Assembly: GCA_035937795.1 (NCBI GenBank) | Contig: DASZHO010000200.1 | Coordinates: 1-64,000, forward strand | Length of the DNA stretch: 64,000 nucleotides | Direction: 5' to 3' | DNA from: JAMQPK01 sp035937795 | GTDB taxonomy: Bacteria > Acidobacteriota > Vicinamibacteria > Vicinamibacterales > JAMQPK01 | Shown: in pieces, positions 1 to 8,932 of the stretch | How the letters are laid out: every line of letters begins with the position of its first letter | How positions within the stretch are numbered: the first letter of the stretch is position 1 | Program-made: the position numbers and the translations under genes | The notes under the pieces: generated by a model | The model's input: only the letters and a program-made list of their open reading frames with translations | Database searches by the model: none | Told to the model about the DNA's origin: nothing

Positions 1-2196
1 GAAGGCTTTAGGGTCCGCTTTCGCCCACTCGTCCTCGATCGGAAAACCTCGCTCGTTGTGCCAGACGTAACTCACTTCATCAGCCGACAGCGTGGAGACG
101 AAGAGATGGTCGACTCCAAGCTGCTTCAGGTTGCCGATCCAGGCTTCTCGATAGCCGTCCATCCGTTCGTACCTTGGCCTCGAGGCATCGACGCCCCCAC
201 CCGGGGTCCGTTCGGCGGGTCTGAGCTCGCCCGAGCTGATAGCGAGGGCGGGCAGCCCGGTCACGGTGCCCTGTCGCTTTCTCACCGCGCGTGCGTAATC
301 GTGAAGCTTCCAGGTCAGATGGTGATCGATATTCACGTAGTACACGCGGTTCGTCATCTGGGTCCCGACGAGCGGATATGGAACGTTATTGCCCGCGTAC
401 GCGAACGTTGCGTCGTGTGTATTCCGCTCCACCCAATCCCATCCGTCGAGCATCGCCGGCCGGATATACGTCGGCGCGATCCGGAGGAAGTCGCATTGCG
501 ACGAGCCGCACCACGGTTCGGAGCCGACGGCCAGCACCGTGGTCGCCGCGACACTGACAACAGCCAGGGCAGGTAACGTGAATCGCGTCTTCTTCGAAAC
601 CATCCAGGCAGCGATCATGACTGAAGCGACGAACAGGAATAGAACCAGATAGCGACGATTCGCGAGCGCTTCAAGATATAACCCATCGCCCATGGGCCAC
701 GGAAGATTACGGACGGGTATTGTGGCGTCTGCGCCAACGACGAGCCAGGCCATAGCGGCGGCGTACAACGCGTGCAGGGCGGCGTTCCAGATCCTGTTGG
801 TTCGGAACACGAAGGCCGTCGGCACGAGCGCGACAAGAGCGGCGGGCAGGAGAAATCGGTGGTCGATGTTATCGGGAACGCCGAACCAGAACAACGGAGC
901 CATCAGGAACGGAACCAGCAGGACATACATTCCGGGCCATCGGTGTTCCCGCTTCACGAGCGACCAGGCGCCGAGCGCGGCGAACGGCAACCAGACGAGG
1001 GAGAGAGCAGATCCGAAGGCGCGGCTCGCCAGGACCGGAAAGAGCCTGAAGTCTGTCGTGTGAAACACCGAGTTCAGCAGGGCGTTTCGGGTGAACGCGC
1101 CCTGCGCGATCGTGATTCCCGCGAATGTCACCGAGGCTGGAAAAATCGGGCTGCCGGCGACGATCCAGTTTCGGAGATACCACGGCAGTGCGAACATGGC
1201 GACGCCTGGAAGCGCCCAGAGCGCCTTCATGCGAAATCCGCGGATGAACGGCAGCAGCGCAAGCACCGGCATGTAGACGAGCGCGACGAACTTGCTGCCC
1301 AGGCACAGGCCCACCGCGACGCCCCACAGGATCCAATCGCGTCGTTCGTCGCTGTCGACGGCCGCAATGCCCAGGTAAAGCGCGCTCAAGAACATCGCCC
1401 AGCAGATGAGATCGACATTGGCGCCGACGGCCTGATCGACGATCGGCTTCGACAAGAAGCAGAACGCCGCCGGGTACGCCGCGTGTTCGGGCTTCGCGCC
1501 GATGCGGCGCGCAAGCGCAAACAGGACCACGCCGCTCAGAAGATAGAAAGGCACCTGTCCGATTCGAGCGAGCAGGTCGCCATGAAACGGGAGCATCAGC
1601 CACAGGAAGTACAGCTCGCCGTTGACCGGCGCATAGGCCTGCGCCTCGTCGCTGAACGGCGTGGCGATGATCGACAGTCGATGCTCCTGGAGCCATCTGG
1701 CAGGAAAAAACAGGTGGTAGCTGAGGCTGTCATAGGCCGTCAGCGGCGAGTGGCCGATTCCGTAGCTGACGATGAAGATGAATATCGTCGAGACCGCCGC
1801 CACAACAGCGATCGGAACGTCCGGGACCCTTGGCGTCGTCGCGCCGGAACGCGGCGGCAGTAGCAAGCGAGACAGCGCACACACGGCCGTGAGCAGCACG
1901 CCGACGGCGATCGCCGTCAGCTGTCCGAGACTCCCCAGAATGAGACCTGTCAGAACGACGATGGCGAACGCGATGGTCGCCGCTCGGATGACCGCGCCGA
2001 CGAGGCCGTGCCAGGGAAACGTGCGCCGGGCGACGACCGTAGCGGTCACGCCGACCGATGCGCTGAACAGCCAGAAAACGATGTAAGCGCCGATGGAGTG
2101 GTATCCGAAATGCCAGCCGAGGGCTATGACCGGCACGCACAGGAGCGAGACTCCGCCCAGAACGCGCGCAGTGCTGGTGAAGTCCGGGTGATTCAT
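1..2196 (-). CDS. Polytopic membrane glycosyltransferase-like protein (C-terminus cut by window edge)
   Basis: The reverse strand is open from an ATG at 2196 to base 1 without a stop, giving 732 visible residues; the C-terminus lies outside. About a dozen hydrophobic segments fill residues 12-580, followed by a soluble tail. A loop acidic motif, YDSLSYHLFFPARW, begins at residue 155 after a membrane segment. That is the layout of GT39/GT83 (PMT/ArnT-like) enzymes, which take sugars from a polyprenyl-phosphate donor in the periplasm. The substrate cannot be told. It is divergent from the membrane gene starting at 2292, with 95 bases between the starts. An O-antigen polymerase-like role is a weaker alternative. 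Confidence 0.8.
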   Translation of the reverse strand, partial: MNHPDFTSTARVLGGVSLLCVPVIALGWHFGYHSIGAYIVFWLFSASVGVTATVVARRTFPWHGLVGAVIRAATIAFAIVVLTGLILGSLGQLTAIAVGVLLTAVCALSRLLLPPRSGATTPRVPDVPIAVVAAVSTIFIFIVSYGIGHSPLTAYDSLSYHLFFPARWLQEHRLSIIATPFSDEAQAYAPVNGELYFLWLMLPFHGDLLARIGQVPFYLLSGVVLFALARRIGAKPEHAAYPAAFCFLSKPIVDQAVGANVDLICWAMFLSALYLGIAAVDSDERRDWILWGVAVGLCLGSKFVALVYMPVLALLPFIRGFRMKALWALPGVAMFALPWYLRNWIVAGSPIFPASVTFAGITIAQGAFTRNALLNSVFHTTDFRLFPVLASRAFGSALSLVWLPFAALGAWSLVKREHRWPGMYVLLVPFLMAPLFWFGVPDNIDHRFLLPAALVALVPTAFVFRTNRIWNAALHALYAAAMAWLVVGADATIPVRNLPWPMGDGLYLEALANRRYLVLFLFVASVMIAAWMVSKKTRFTLPALAVVSVAATTVLAVGSEPWCGSSQCDFLRIAPTYIRPAMLDGWDWVERNTHDATFAYAGNNVPYPLVGTQMTNRVYYVNIDHHLTWKLHDYARAVRKRQGTVTGLPALAISSGELRPAERTPGGGVDASRPRYERMDGYREAWIGNLKQLGVDHLFVSTLSADEVSYVWHNERGFPIEDEWAKADPKAF

Positions 2197-2291
2197 CGCG
2201 AGCCGCCCACGATAGGTTATCACGCAGAAATCGCTTCGAAAGATTCGGCCGGTATGCGAATTCGACCCCGTCGTGCTAACGTGCGCGTTTC

Positions 2292-4001
2292 ATGATCGCC
2301 CGCGCGCTGATTTTGATTTTTCTCGTTCTCGTGTGCTCGTGTGGTCCAGGCCTTATTTTCCTGAGAAAGCTCGGCTGGAATCCTGTCGAGAAGATTGCCG
2401 GTTCGATCGCCCTGTCGCTCATTCTGCTCGGAGGGCTGACGTTCGGCGCGTACTGGACCGGTCTGCCGAGCTCCTTGTACTTCGGTATCACGGCGATCGC
2501 AGGCGCATTGACCCTCGCGGCGTTGCCCGACTGGTGGCGGCTCCTCCGCTCTCCTCGCGTCCTCCGCACCATTGCGCCCTTCGGGCTGCTCGTCGCCTGG
2601 ATCCTCGGCGCGCAGTCGGTCATTCGACACTACTCGGGCGGCGACTGGTGCTGCGACTGGGTGGAGCACTATCAAAGGACGCTCTTCTTCCTCGAGCGGT
2701 GGCCGAAAGACTTCCTCTTCATCAACAAGTACCCGCTCACCGCGCGTCCGCCGTTGATGAACATCCTCTCTGCGTACTTTCTGGGCAATGTGGGGAAGGA
2801 GTTCGCGCTCTATCAGATCGTCTTTTCCCTGCTGAATGTCCTGGTGTATTTTCCGTGCTGCCTGTTCGCGCGGATGTTCTCGCCGAGAGGTAAACGGCTG
2901 CCGGCCCTGGTCGCGATCTTCCTCGCGTTCAATCCGACATTCGTCGTCAACACCACCTTCACATGGACGAAAGCGCTGGCGGCGTTCTTCATCATTCTGG
3001 CGCTGTGGCTGTATCTGGCTGGCTGGCGGAAGCAGGACGTGATTCGCATGTCGGCAGCGTTTATCTGCCTCGCCACGGGCTTGCTCATTCATTTCTCCGC
3101 CGGCCCGTACCTGCTGTTTCTGGCGCTGGCATACATGACAACGGTCTGGCCGTGGAGGCGCCGGCGGGTGCGCGAGCTCGCAATCGTCGCGCTGCCGGCT
3201 GCGGCCCTGGTAGCGGTCTGGCTCGTGTGGTCGCTCGTCGGCTACGGGGCGGCGGCCACGTTGGCGGCTCACTACACGGTGAAGCCGCAGGATTACGTCA
3301 GCGCTCTGGCAACCCGGTCTGGTCTGGAAGAGAATCTCACACGCATTTCCCTGAACGTGTTTCACACCTTTCGGCCCTATCTCTGGCCAGGTGCGCCGGA
3401 CGACACGCCGCTCAGGCTGCTCATCGATCGCGCGTTCACCTTCTATCAAGAGAATTTCTGGGGGGCTGTCGGTTTGATCAACGCCTTCGTGGCGGCATGG
3501 CTCATCGGCAGCGCGTTATGGTCGGCCCCGTTGCCGCGGCGTGATCGGGTGTTCTGGGCGGCGTTTATTCCTTTTACGCTGCTGGTTGGCATCGCGGTGA
3601 ACGAAGACCCCAGCCCCACAGGCTATGCGAATATTTGTCTCCAGCCGCTCACCTACCTGGCCGTGACGCTTGTCGCCGCGAGGTACATGACATTGAGCCG
3701 CGGCGTCCGGATCCTCGTGTGGTGTGGGCTGTTCACCGACTTCGTCCTCGGTGTCGCGCTCGAGATCTACATGGAAAGCAGGATGCAACTGTGGGCACGT
3801 ACGCCGAACTGGGACTGGAAAGAGCAGCACCAGCTTGTGTTTCTCGGAGACCTCCTGCGAAGGTCGGCGCCCTCTATTGAGATCGCGCTCGTTGTGACGT
3901 CAGCCTTCGCGTTTTTGTACTTGGGACGCTTCATCCGCCTTCACACGCCTGAGACGGATTGTCCCCCAAAGTTCGGCCGCCCAGCCGGGTCGTCGCGCTG
4001 A
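2292..4001 (+). CDS. Polytopic membrane protein, glycosyltransferase-like
   Basis: 569 residues from ATG 2292. The N-terminus is a membrane helix (residues 1-20) and at least ten more hydrophobic stretches follow. A first large loop around residues 115-155 carries acidic and aromatic residues, including GGDWCCDWVEHYQ. No family can be named with certainty; a lipid-linked sugar transferase of the ArnT/PMT type fits the shape and the setting. The last roughly dozen codons (CPPKFGRPAGSSR) appear to come from a decayed neighbouring gene, the remnant at 3961, so the original C-terminus may have been lost in a rearrangement. Confidence 0.75.
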   Translation: MIARALILIFLVLVCSCGPGLIFLRKLGWNPVEKIAGSIALSLILLGGLTFGAYWTGLPSSLYFGITAIAGALTLAALPDWWRLLRSPRVLRTIAPFGLLVAWILGAQSVIRHYSGGDWCCDWVEHYQRTLFFLERWPKDFLFINKYPLTARPPLMNILSAYFLGNVGKEFALYQIVFSLLNVLVYFPCCLFARMFSPRGKRLPALVAIFLAFNPTFVVNTTFTWTKALAAFFIILALWLYLAGWRKQDVIRMSAAFICLATGLLIHFSAGPYLLFLALAYMTTVWPWRRRRVRELAIVALPAAALVAVWLVWSLVGYGAAATLAAHYTVKPQDYVSALATRSGLEENLTRISLNVFHTFRPYLWPGAPDDTPLRLLIDRAFTFYQENFWGAVGLINAFVAAWLIGSALWSAPLPRRDRVFWAAFIPFTLLVGIAVNEDPSPTGYANICLQPLTYLAVTLVAARYMTLSRGVRILVWCGLFTDFVLGVALEIYMESRMQLWARTPNWDWKEQHQLVFLGDLLRRSAPSIEIALVVTSAFAFLYLGRFIRLHTPETDCPPKFGRPAGSSR

Positions 4002-4087
4002 CGCTGCCAGAAGATGCGATCGACCGGCTGCGCCGCGTGCATCGCGACCTCGGATGCGCTTCATGCGCGCTGATCGTGCAACGGCTC
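3961..4087 (+). pseudogene. Frameshifted remnant of a GRPPKF-type putative DNA-binding gene
   Basis: Reading one frame gives PPKFGRP; a one-base shift then gives SRVVALTLPEDAIDRLRRVH and continues to IVQRL. This aligns closely with residues about 15-50 of the intact protein at 30482 (PPKFDRPSQLVALTLP, then LRKVHSDLAWAIV). Comparing the DNA, a single base is missing after the second RP. The remainder of the roughly 180-residue protein is absent. The fragment abuts the end of the 2292 gene, whose reading frame runs into it, and the stop of the convergent 4086 gene. This is a direct sequence comparison within the window. Confidence 0.7.
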
Positions 4088-5738
4088 ACCGGAGACGAAA
4101 GATCCGGATATCGCCGTCCTCCGCCAGGAGCCGGAGCGAGGCGTTCTCAAGGGCGGCGCAGCGACCGACCGGCGTGCCGCAGAACTCGGCCATGTGCACG
4201 ACGATGTGGGTCACGCCCCGATCGTGCAGCGCGGCGAGCGCCGCCACGTCCGGGAAGCCTTGGATGGCGCTGTAGGTCTCGTCGTACGAACCCGGCCGAA
4301 ACCCACTGTACCCGTTCAGGAGCGGGCGCCAGTGCCGTGTCGAATTCAACATATACGCGCCGTTGAGGAAGAACACCCGCGGCTCGGGGAACGGCAGTTC
4401 GACGACCACGGCGCCCCGCTCCGTGGCCAGCGTGTGGTAGATCGCCGGAATCTCGGCGAAGGGCGTGTAGTCGAACGGCGCACGGAGGGCTTCGAGATTC
4501 ACCAGGGCGCACAGTACCACGGCCAACGCAGGCCAGGCGCGGGTGGGGCGCCATCGGCGCCGGAGACTGTCCACGCCGAAGCCGGCCACGACGGCAATCA
4601 TCAGGAGCACGACTTGCGACAGGTGGGCGGCGACGCGCACTACGCGGAAGAGCGGAATCCATCGAAACAACACCGGGTAGAACGGCGCGCGCGGCACCAT
4701 CGAAACAACGACGCAGCCGACCGCTGCGGCCAGACACATCCGCACGCGCCCGTCCGACCGCACCTCCCGCCGGCCGAGGGCGACAGCGACGAGCAGCAAC
4801 GCCATGACGCCGGGAAAGGCCGCCGAGGTGGCGCGGTCGAAGAACGGCTGGCTCCAGAGGGTGAAGTGGAGGCGCGAGCCGGTCGCCAGATAGTCCACCC
4901 ACGATCCTGCGTAGCGCTGACCGTCGTCAATCGTCCGCTCGAACCCCGTCAGTTGGTGCAGGTGCGCATACGCCAACAGATAGGGCCCGAGAATCATCAC
5001 GCTGGTCACAGCCGCGACGCCGAGCAACCCGAGCAGTTGTCCTGGTGCGCGACGTCTGGCGTCAGCGGCGCGTGCCAGCACCGCGAACGCGAGCATCCAC
5101 GTGGAGAACACGAGCAGATAGACCGAGGTCAATCCTTCGAGCGCGAACCCGATCCCGAGCCAGACCGCGTCGCGGAGACGTCGCGCCGTGAGAAGACGGT
5201 CGACGGCAAACAGGATGAGCGCGATGAACTCCGGATGCTGTGTCTGCAGGTGTGGCAGGCGTACGAGCACGTGCGCGTTGAAGGCCGCCAGCGATCCGCT
5301 CACGTAGCCGGCCGCCCAGCTCCCGGTCCACCGCCAGACGAGCAGGCAGAAGGCCCAACCCGTGAGCGCCAAGCCGGCCATCAATACGAGGTTGTACGCC
5401 AGGACCGGCGATCCGCCCGCCGCCAGGATCGGCATCGCGAGCACCCCCTGCACGACCATCGCCTCGGAATAGCCGAGGGTGAGGCGTGAGGGATAAAAGA
5501 TATTGGCGTCGAATAGATGCGCCGGATCGCGCGGCAGTTGGTGGGCCACCCACGCGATGGCCCACGTGTTCAACAGGGTGTCGCCGGTATCGTTGCGCGA
5601 GAGATGCGCGGGATTCCGCGCAAGGGGCCACGTGTGAACGATCGCGAGCACGGTGAAGACCATGAGGGCCGCCAGCTGGCGGCGGATGTGGTCCAGTCTC
5701 GGGTCCAGCGCCCACGCAGAAGAATCGACCTTGGACAT
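4086..5738 (-). CDS. Polytopic membrane protein with C-terminal soluble domain (paralogue of the gene at 23085)
   Basis: About 550 residues. ATG at 5738 (MSKVDSS) is preferred over an upstream GTG at 5750. A helix at residues 20-40 is followed by a periplasmic loop with NDTGDTLLNTWAIAWV and DANIFYPS, then about ten more helices and a soluble C-terminal domain. The paralogue at 23085 shares DANIFYP, and in the tail the pattern HW-PL-NGYS followed by QGFP. The fold resembles GT-C type membrane glycosyltransferases, with the conserved acidic residues in the first loop. The sugar and acceptor are unknown. It is convergent with the 2292 gene and alone on its strand. Confidence 0.8.
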   Translation of the reverse strand: MSKVDSSAWALDPRLDHIRRQLAALMVFTVLAIVHTWPLARNPAHLSRNDTGDTLLNTWAIAWVAHQLPRDPAHLFDANIFYPSRLTLGYSEAMVVQGVLAMPILAAGGSPVLAYNLVLMAGLALTGWAFCLLVWRWTGSWAAGYVSGSLAAFNAHVLVRLPHLQTQHPEFIALILFAVDRLLTARRLRDAVWLGIGFALEGLTSVYLLVFSTWMLAFAVLARAADARRRAPGQLLGLLGVAAVTSVMILGPYLLAYAHLHQLTGFERTIDDGQRYAGSWVDYLATGSRLHFTLWSQPFFDRATSAAFPGVMALLLVAVALGRREVRSDGRVRMCLAAAVGCVVVSMVPRAPFYPVLFRWIPLFRVVRVAAHLSQVVLLMIAVVAGFGVDSLRRRWRPTRAWPALAVVLCALVNLEALRAPFDYTPFAEIPAIYHTLATERGAVVVELPFPEPRVFFLNGAYMLNSTRHWRPLLNGYSGFRPGSYDETYSAIQGFPDVAALAALHDRGVTHIVVHMAEFCGTPVGRCAALENASLRLLAEDGDIRIFRLR

Positions 5739-5945
5739 TGTTGACCACACGAAAATCGCATCATCTCGAAGAACTGGCGCGCGATTGCCGGACGGCCCAC
5801 CATGCGAGCCCGGATCGCCAGGCGGCAGAGTGTGGCAAATTGCCGGTTGTGATGTCCAGGCCCGACGTATGCGTTCGACGAACTACGTTCTTGACGATGC
5901 GGGCCGAGACTGCTGATTGGCGCGGGTCGGCGTTACAGTAGCGGA

Positions 5946-6086
5946 ATGAAACAGATCGAAGATGCCGTTACGCGGCGGCGGGCCGAGCAAACACCCGCGG
6001 CCCACACCGTCATCACCAAACCGTCGCATCATTGCTCCAGAAGCGCACCAACCCCTGAACAGTTACAAATCTTTATAAGTGAATGA
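5946..6086 (+). CDS. Possible small protein of 46 residues
   Basis: ATG 5946 to TGA 6084-6086 encodes a basic, hydrophilic peptide beginning MKQIEDAVTRRRAEQT. A TACAGT hexamer (5934-5939) sits six bases before the ATG, an arrangement also seen before several larger genes in this window and compatible with leaderless transcription. There is no recognisable domain, no ribosome-binding site and no neighbour in the same direction closer than 380 bases. It may simply be a chance frame. Confidence 0.2.
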   Translation: MKQIEDAVTRRRAEQTPAAHTVITKPSHHCSRSAPTPEQLQIFISE

Positions 6087-6285
6087 TTTGACACGCCGTC
6101 AACCCTTGAGTATCATCGCGCCACCTCGCCTTGGCGTATGGACGGTCCCCGTCGTCGACAGCGTACGACCATCTTACCGATGTGCGTGGCACCACGTGCT
6201 CACGTCAAAGCAGCGTGAGCACCGACACGAGCTCGCGTCGGGTGTCAACCCGATCACCGTGTAGGGTGAGTGCGCGGCTCATTGT

Positions 6286-6387
6286 TACCACATGTGATCT
6301 CGTGGGCGTGCAATGTAAGTGGTAGCGGGGATAGCGCACAAACCAGTCGATGACCTTCGGCGCTTTGTGCGTGGCGTAGTTTGCCAT
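6286..6387 (-). pseudogene. IS630-family transposase fragment
   Basis: The reverse strand from 6387 reads MANYATHKAPKVIDWFVRYP followed by RYHLHCTPTRS. IS630-type DDE transposases carry a matching block near the C-terminus, roughly DNYxTHKxPxVxxWLxRHPR followed by HLHFTPTSxSWLN. Only about 32 residues match; the leading Asp (normally one catalytic DDE residue) is Ala or missing and the downstream SWLN-VE part is gone. No terminal repeats were found. It is therefore a non-functional scrap of an insertion sequence. The family match is from memory of the motif. Confidence 0.6.
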
Positions 6388-6472
6388 GCGGCGCCTTCGA
6401 GAGCGTCCCGGCTCTTGAGGCGGGCATTGACGACTACCTTTCGGTTATTATGAGAACTGGTTCTGCCAGTTG

Positions 6473-6868
6473 ATGGCGAAGAAGGTCATTACCAACCCTG
6501 AGCGGTCTTTTGGTGTGTCGGTCGGAGTGACGCTCTGCGTCATCGCGCTGCTTCTGTGGTGGCGAGGGCGCATCGACCGCGCAGCGATCGTCGGCACCAT
6601 CGGTGCCCTGTTGCTGGCGTGCGGTCTGCTGTATGCGCCGCTGCTGAAATGGCCGAGCGCCTGGTGGTGGCGGTTTTCGCGCGCGCTCGGGCACGTGAAC
6701 GCCCGTGTGCTGTTGACGCTCCTGTTTTCTGTCGTGTTCGTTCCGATGTCGATCGTATGGCGATTGACCGGAAAAGATCCGATCGGCCGGCGCCGGGATC
6801 GGTGGCCAGGATGGTCGCCATATCCCGCGGCCAATCGGGGACCCACCCATTACACGCGGATGTACTGA
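6473..6868 (+). CDS. SxtJ-family small membrane protein
   Basis: 131 residues from ATG 6473. Three hydrophobic stretches are visible, at about residues 12-30, 36-58 and 80-100, with a short polar C-terminus. Size, topology and position, directly before a DUF5989 protein and a carbamoyltransferase, match the SxtJ family, first named in saxitoxin clusters and widespread beside NodU/CmcH-type carbamoyltransferases in surface-polysaccharide loci. Its molecular role is not established; it may anchor or assist the transferase at the membrane. It is the first gene of a run on the + strand, 16 bases before the next start. Confidence 0.75.
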   Translation: MAKKVITNPERSFGVSVGVTLCVIALLLWWRGRIDRAAIVGTIGALLLACGLLYAPLLKWPSAWWWRFSRALGHVNARVLLTLLFSVVFVPMSIVWRLTGKDPIGRRRDRWPGWSPYPAANRGPTHYTRMY

Positions 6869-6884
6869 TGTCCTGAGGAAGCCG

Positions 6885-7043
6885 ATGAGCAAAGGGCGTG
6901 TGCTTTCGGAGTTCTGGCAGTTTCTCCGCCAGGAAAAGAAGTATTGGCTCGTACCGATTATCGTGATCTTCGTGCTGTTCGGCCTTCTGATCGTCTTCTC
7001 GCAGACAAGCGCGGTCGCACCGTTCATCTATACGCTCTTTTGA
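6885..7043 (+). CDS. DUF5989 family single-pass membrane peptide
   Basis: 52 residues: an N-terminal amphipathic part (VLSEFWQFLRQEKKYW), one membrane helix at about residues 22-40, and a short tail ending FIYTLF. Such peptides between SxtJ and a carbamoyltransferase are annotated as DUF5989. The start ATG 6885 follows a GAGGAAG ribosome-binding site, and the stop TGA at 7041-7043 is directly followed by the GTG of the next gene, so translation is very probably coupled. The function is unknown; the gene is easily missed because of its size. Confidence 0.75.
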   Translation: MSKGRVLSEFWQFLRQEKKYWLVPIIVIFVLFGLLIVFSQTSAVAPFIYTLF

Positions 7044-8924
7044 GTGGCGACCCGCATCCTAGGCATCTCGGCGTACTACCACGACTCGGCCGCGTGCCTG
7101 GTTGAGGATGGCAGGATTGTCGCCGCCGCGCAGGAGGAGCGGTTCACCCGCAAGAAGCACGACGCGAGTTTTCCATCGCACGCCGTCGCCTATTGCCTGC
7201 GTGAAGCGAGCATCTCGGCCGGCGAGCTCGACCTCGTCGGCTTTTACGAAAAACCGCTCGTCAAATTCTCTCGACTTATCGAGACCTACATCGCATGCGC
7301 ACCGCGCGGCCTGAAGTCGTACCTGATGGCGCTGCCACTGTGGTTGACCGACAAGCTCTGGATGCGGGACGACATACGGGACCGGCTCGACGGGTACGAA
7401 GGTGAGATCCTCTTCGGCGATCACCACGAATCACACGCCGCTTCCGCGTTCTACCCGTCGCCATTTGAAAATGCCGCGATCGTCACGATCGACGGCGTGG
7501 GGGAGTGGGCGACGTCGTCGATTGGCGTCGGACGCGGGCACGATATCGCGCTTCTCCACGAGCTGAGATTTCCGCACTCGCTCGGCCTGCTGTATTCGGC
7601 CTTCACGTACTTCACCGGCTTCCGGGTGAATTCAGGTGAATACAAGATGATGGGGCTCGCTCCATACGGCCAGCCGAGGTACGTCGGGCTCATCAAGGAT
7701 CACCTCCTCGAGGTCTGCGACGATGGCAGCCTGTGGATGAATATGGAGTACTTTACGTACCCTTACGGTCTGACGATGACCGGCAGCGCGCTCGAGCGAT
7801 TGCTCGGCGGGCCGCCGCGTCAGCCCGAAGCCCGGCTGACCCAGCGCGAGATGGACCTCGCGCGGTCGATCCAGGAGATCACCGAAGAGGTCATGTTGAA
7901 GATGGCGGCGTTCGCGCACCGGGAGACCGGCCTGCGCGATCTCTGCCTTGCGGGCGGTGTGGCACTGAACTGCGTCGGCAACGGCCGCATCCAACGTGAG
8001 GGACCGTTCGAACACCTTTGGATTCAGCCGGCGGCGGGTGATGCCGGCGGCTCGGTCGGCGTCGCCCTGGCCCTGTGGCATCGCTATCTGGGCAACCCCC
8101 GCGTGAGCCCGGAATCTGCAGGGACGTGGGAGCGCTCGGCAGCGCTCCCTGGCCGGACGCCGAAATATACGGACGGCATGAGCGGAGCGCTTCTAGGTCC
8201 GGGATTCAGCGACGAAGACATCGCACGGTTCCTTGCCGCGAATGGGTACGAAGGGCGCCGTCTGGAGCCTTCCCAGGTTGCCGGCCACGTGGCGGGGCTT
8301 CTCGCCGCGGAAAAAGTCGTCGGCCTCCTGCTGGGCCGGATGGAATTCGGTCCCCGCGCCCTCGGCGCCCGTTCCATCATCGGCGATCCCCGATCCCCGC
8401 GGATGCAGTCGGTGATGAACCTGAAAATCAAGTTCCGCGAGTCGTTCCGGCCGTTTGCTCCTTCGGTCCTTCGCGAGCATGTGCGCGACTGGTTCGATCT
8501 CGACCGGGAAAGTCCCTATATGCTGCTCGTTGCCGACGTGCTGCCGGGAAGGCGGATCCCCGTGCCATCTGAAACGCAGGCATTGTGGGGCATCGAGCAG
8601 GTGAACGTACCGCGGTCGACGATTCCGGCGGTCACGCACGTCGATTACTCGGCTCGGATTCAGACCGTCCGCCGCGAGCTGAACCCGGAGTACTACGACA
8701 TCATCGACGCGTTCTACCAGCGCACGGGCTGTCCGGTCATCGTTAATACGTCGTTTAATATTCGCGGTGAGCCGATCGTGTGCACGCCGGAGGATGCCTA
8801 CCGCTGTTTCATGCGAACGAACATGGACGCGCTCCTGCTCGGTCGTTTCATTCTTGAGAAAGGGCAGCAGACGCCGCTTGTGGAAGATGATTCGTGGAAG
8901 GCGCACCTGACGCATGCGGACTGA
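7044..8924 (+). CDS. Carbamoyltransferase (NodU/CmcH family)
   Basis: 626 residues starting at GTG 7044 with no gap to the preceding stop. The N-terminal Kae1-like domain has GISAYYHDSAACLV, QEERFTRKKHD, the metal-site histidines in GDHHESHAASAF, and LCLAGGVALNCVGN. The C-terminal YrdC-like domain has EFGPRALGARSIIGDPR and VNTSFNIRGEPIVCTPEDA. The family moves a carbamoyl group from carbamoyl phosphate, via carbamoyl-adenylate, to a hydroxyl of a sugar or antibiotic. Given the glycan genes on all sides, the acceptor is probably a surface-polysaccharide sugar. All key motifs seem intact. Confidence 0.92.
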   Translation: MATRILGISAYYHDSAACLVEDGRIVAAAQEERFTRKKHDASFPSHAVAYCLREASISAGELDLVGFYEKPLVKFSRLIETYIACAPRGLKSYLMALPLWLTDKLWMRDDIRDRLDGYEGEILFGDHHESHAASAFYPSPFENAAIVTIDGVGEWATSSIGVGRGHDIALLHELRFPHSLGLLYSAFTYFTGFRVNSGEYKMMGLAPYGQPRYVGLIKDHLLEVCDDGSLWMNMEYFTYPYGLTMTGSALERLLGGPPRQPEARLTQREMDLARSIQEITEEVMLKMAAFAHRETGLRDLCLAGGVALNCVGNGRIQREGPFEHLWIQPAAGDAGGSVGVALALWHRYLGNPRVSPESAGTWERSAALPGRTPKYTDGMSGALLGPGFSDEDIARFLAANGYEGRRLEPSQVAGHVAGLLAAEKVVGLLLGRMEFGPRALGARSIIGDPRSPRMQSVMNLKIKFRESFRPFAPSVLREHVRDWFDLDRESPYMLLVADVLPGRRIPVPSETQALWGIEQVNVPRSTIPAVTHVDYSARIQTVRRELNPEYYDIIDAFYQRTGCPVIVNTSFNIRGEPIVCTPEDAYRCFMRTNMDALLLGRFILEKGQQTPLVEDDSWKAHLTHAD

Positions 8925-8932
8925 TCCGCCGA

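Larger units (their letters stand above)
5739..6472. other. Gene-poor intergenic region (734 bases)
   Basis: Between the divergent starts at 5738 and 6473 there is no long credible gene. It holds a possible 46-codon reading frame (5946-6086) and an IS630-type transposase scrap (6286-6387, reverse strand). The remaining sequence shows nothing I can assign. The presence of the transposase remnant suggests this is a scar of past insertion and loss. Confidence 0.6.

Noticed and set aside
772..1863. Long + strand open frame of 363 codons
   Set aside because: It lies antisense to the membrane protein read from 2196, has low-complexity charged sequence (Arg, Glu, Gln, Asp) and no domain; it is a GC-driven shadow.
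2220..3449. Reverse-strand frame of 409 codons
   Set aside because: Antisense to the 2292 membrane gene, very rich in Arg, Glu and Gln, no fold or motif.
4194..5489. + strand frame of 431 codons
   Set aside because: Antisense to the 4086 membrane gene and of charged, repetitive composition typical of shadow frames.
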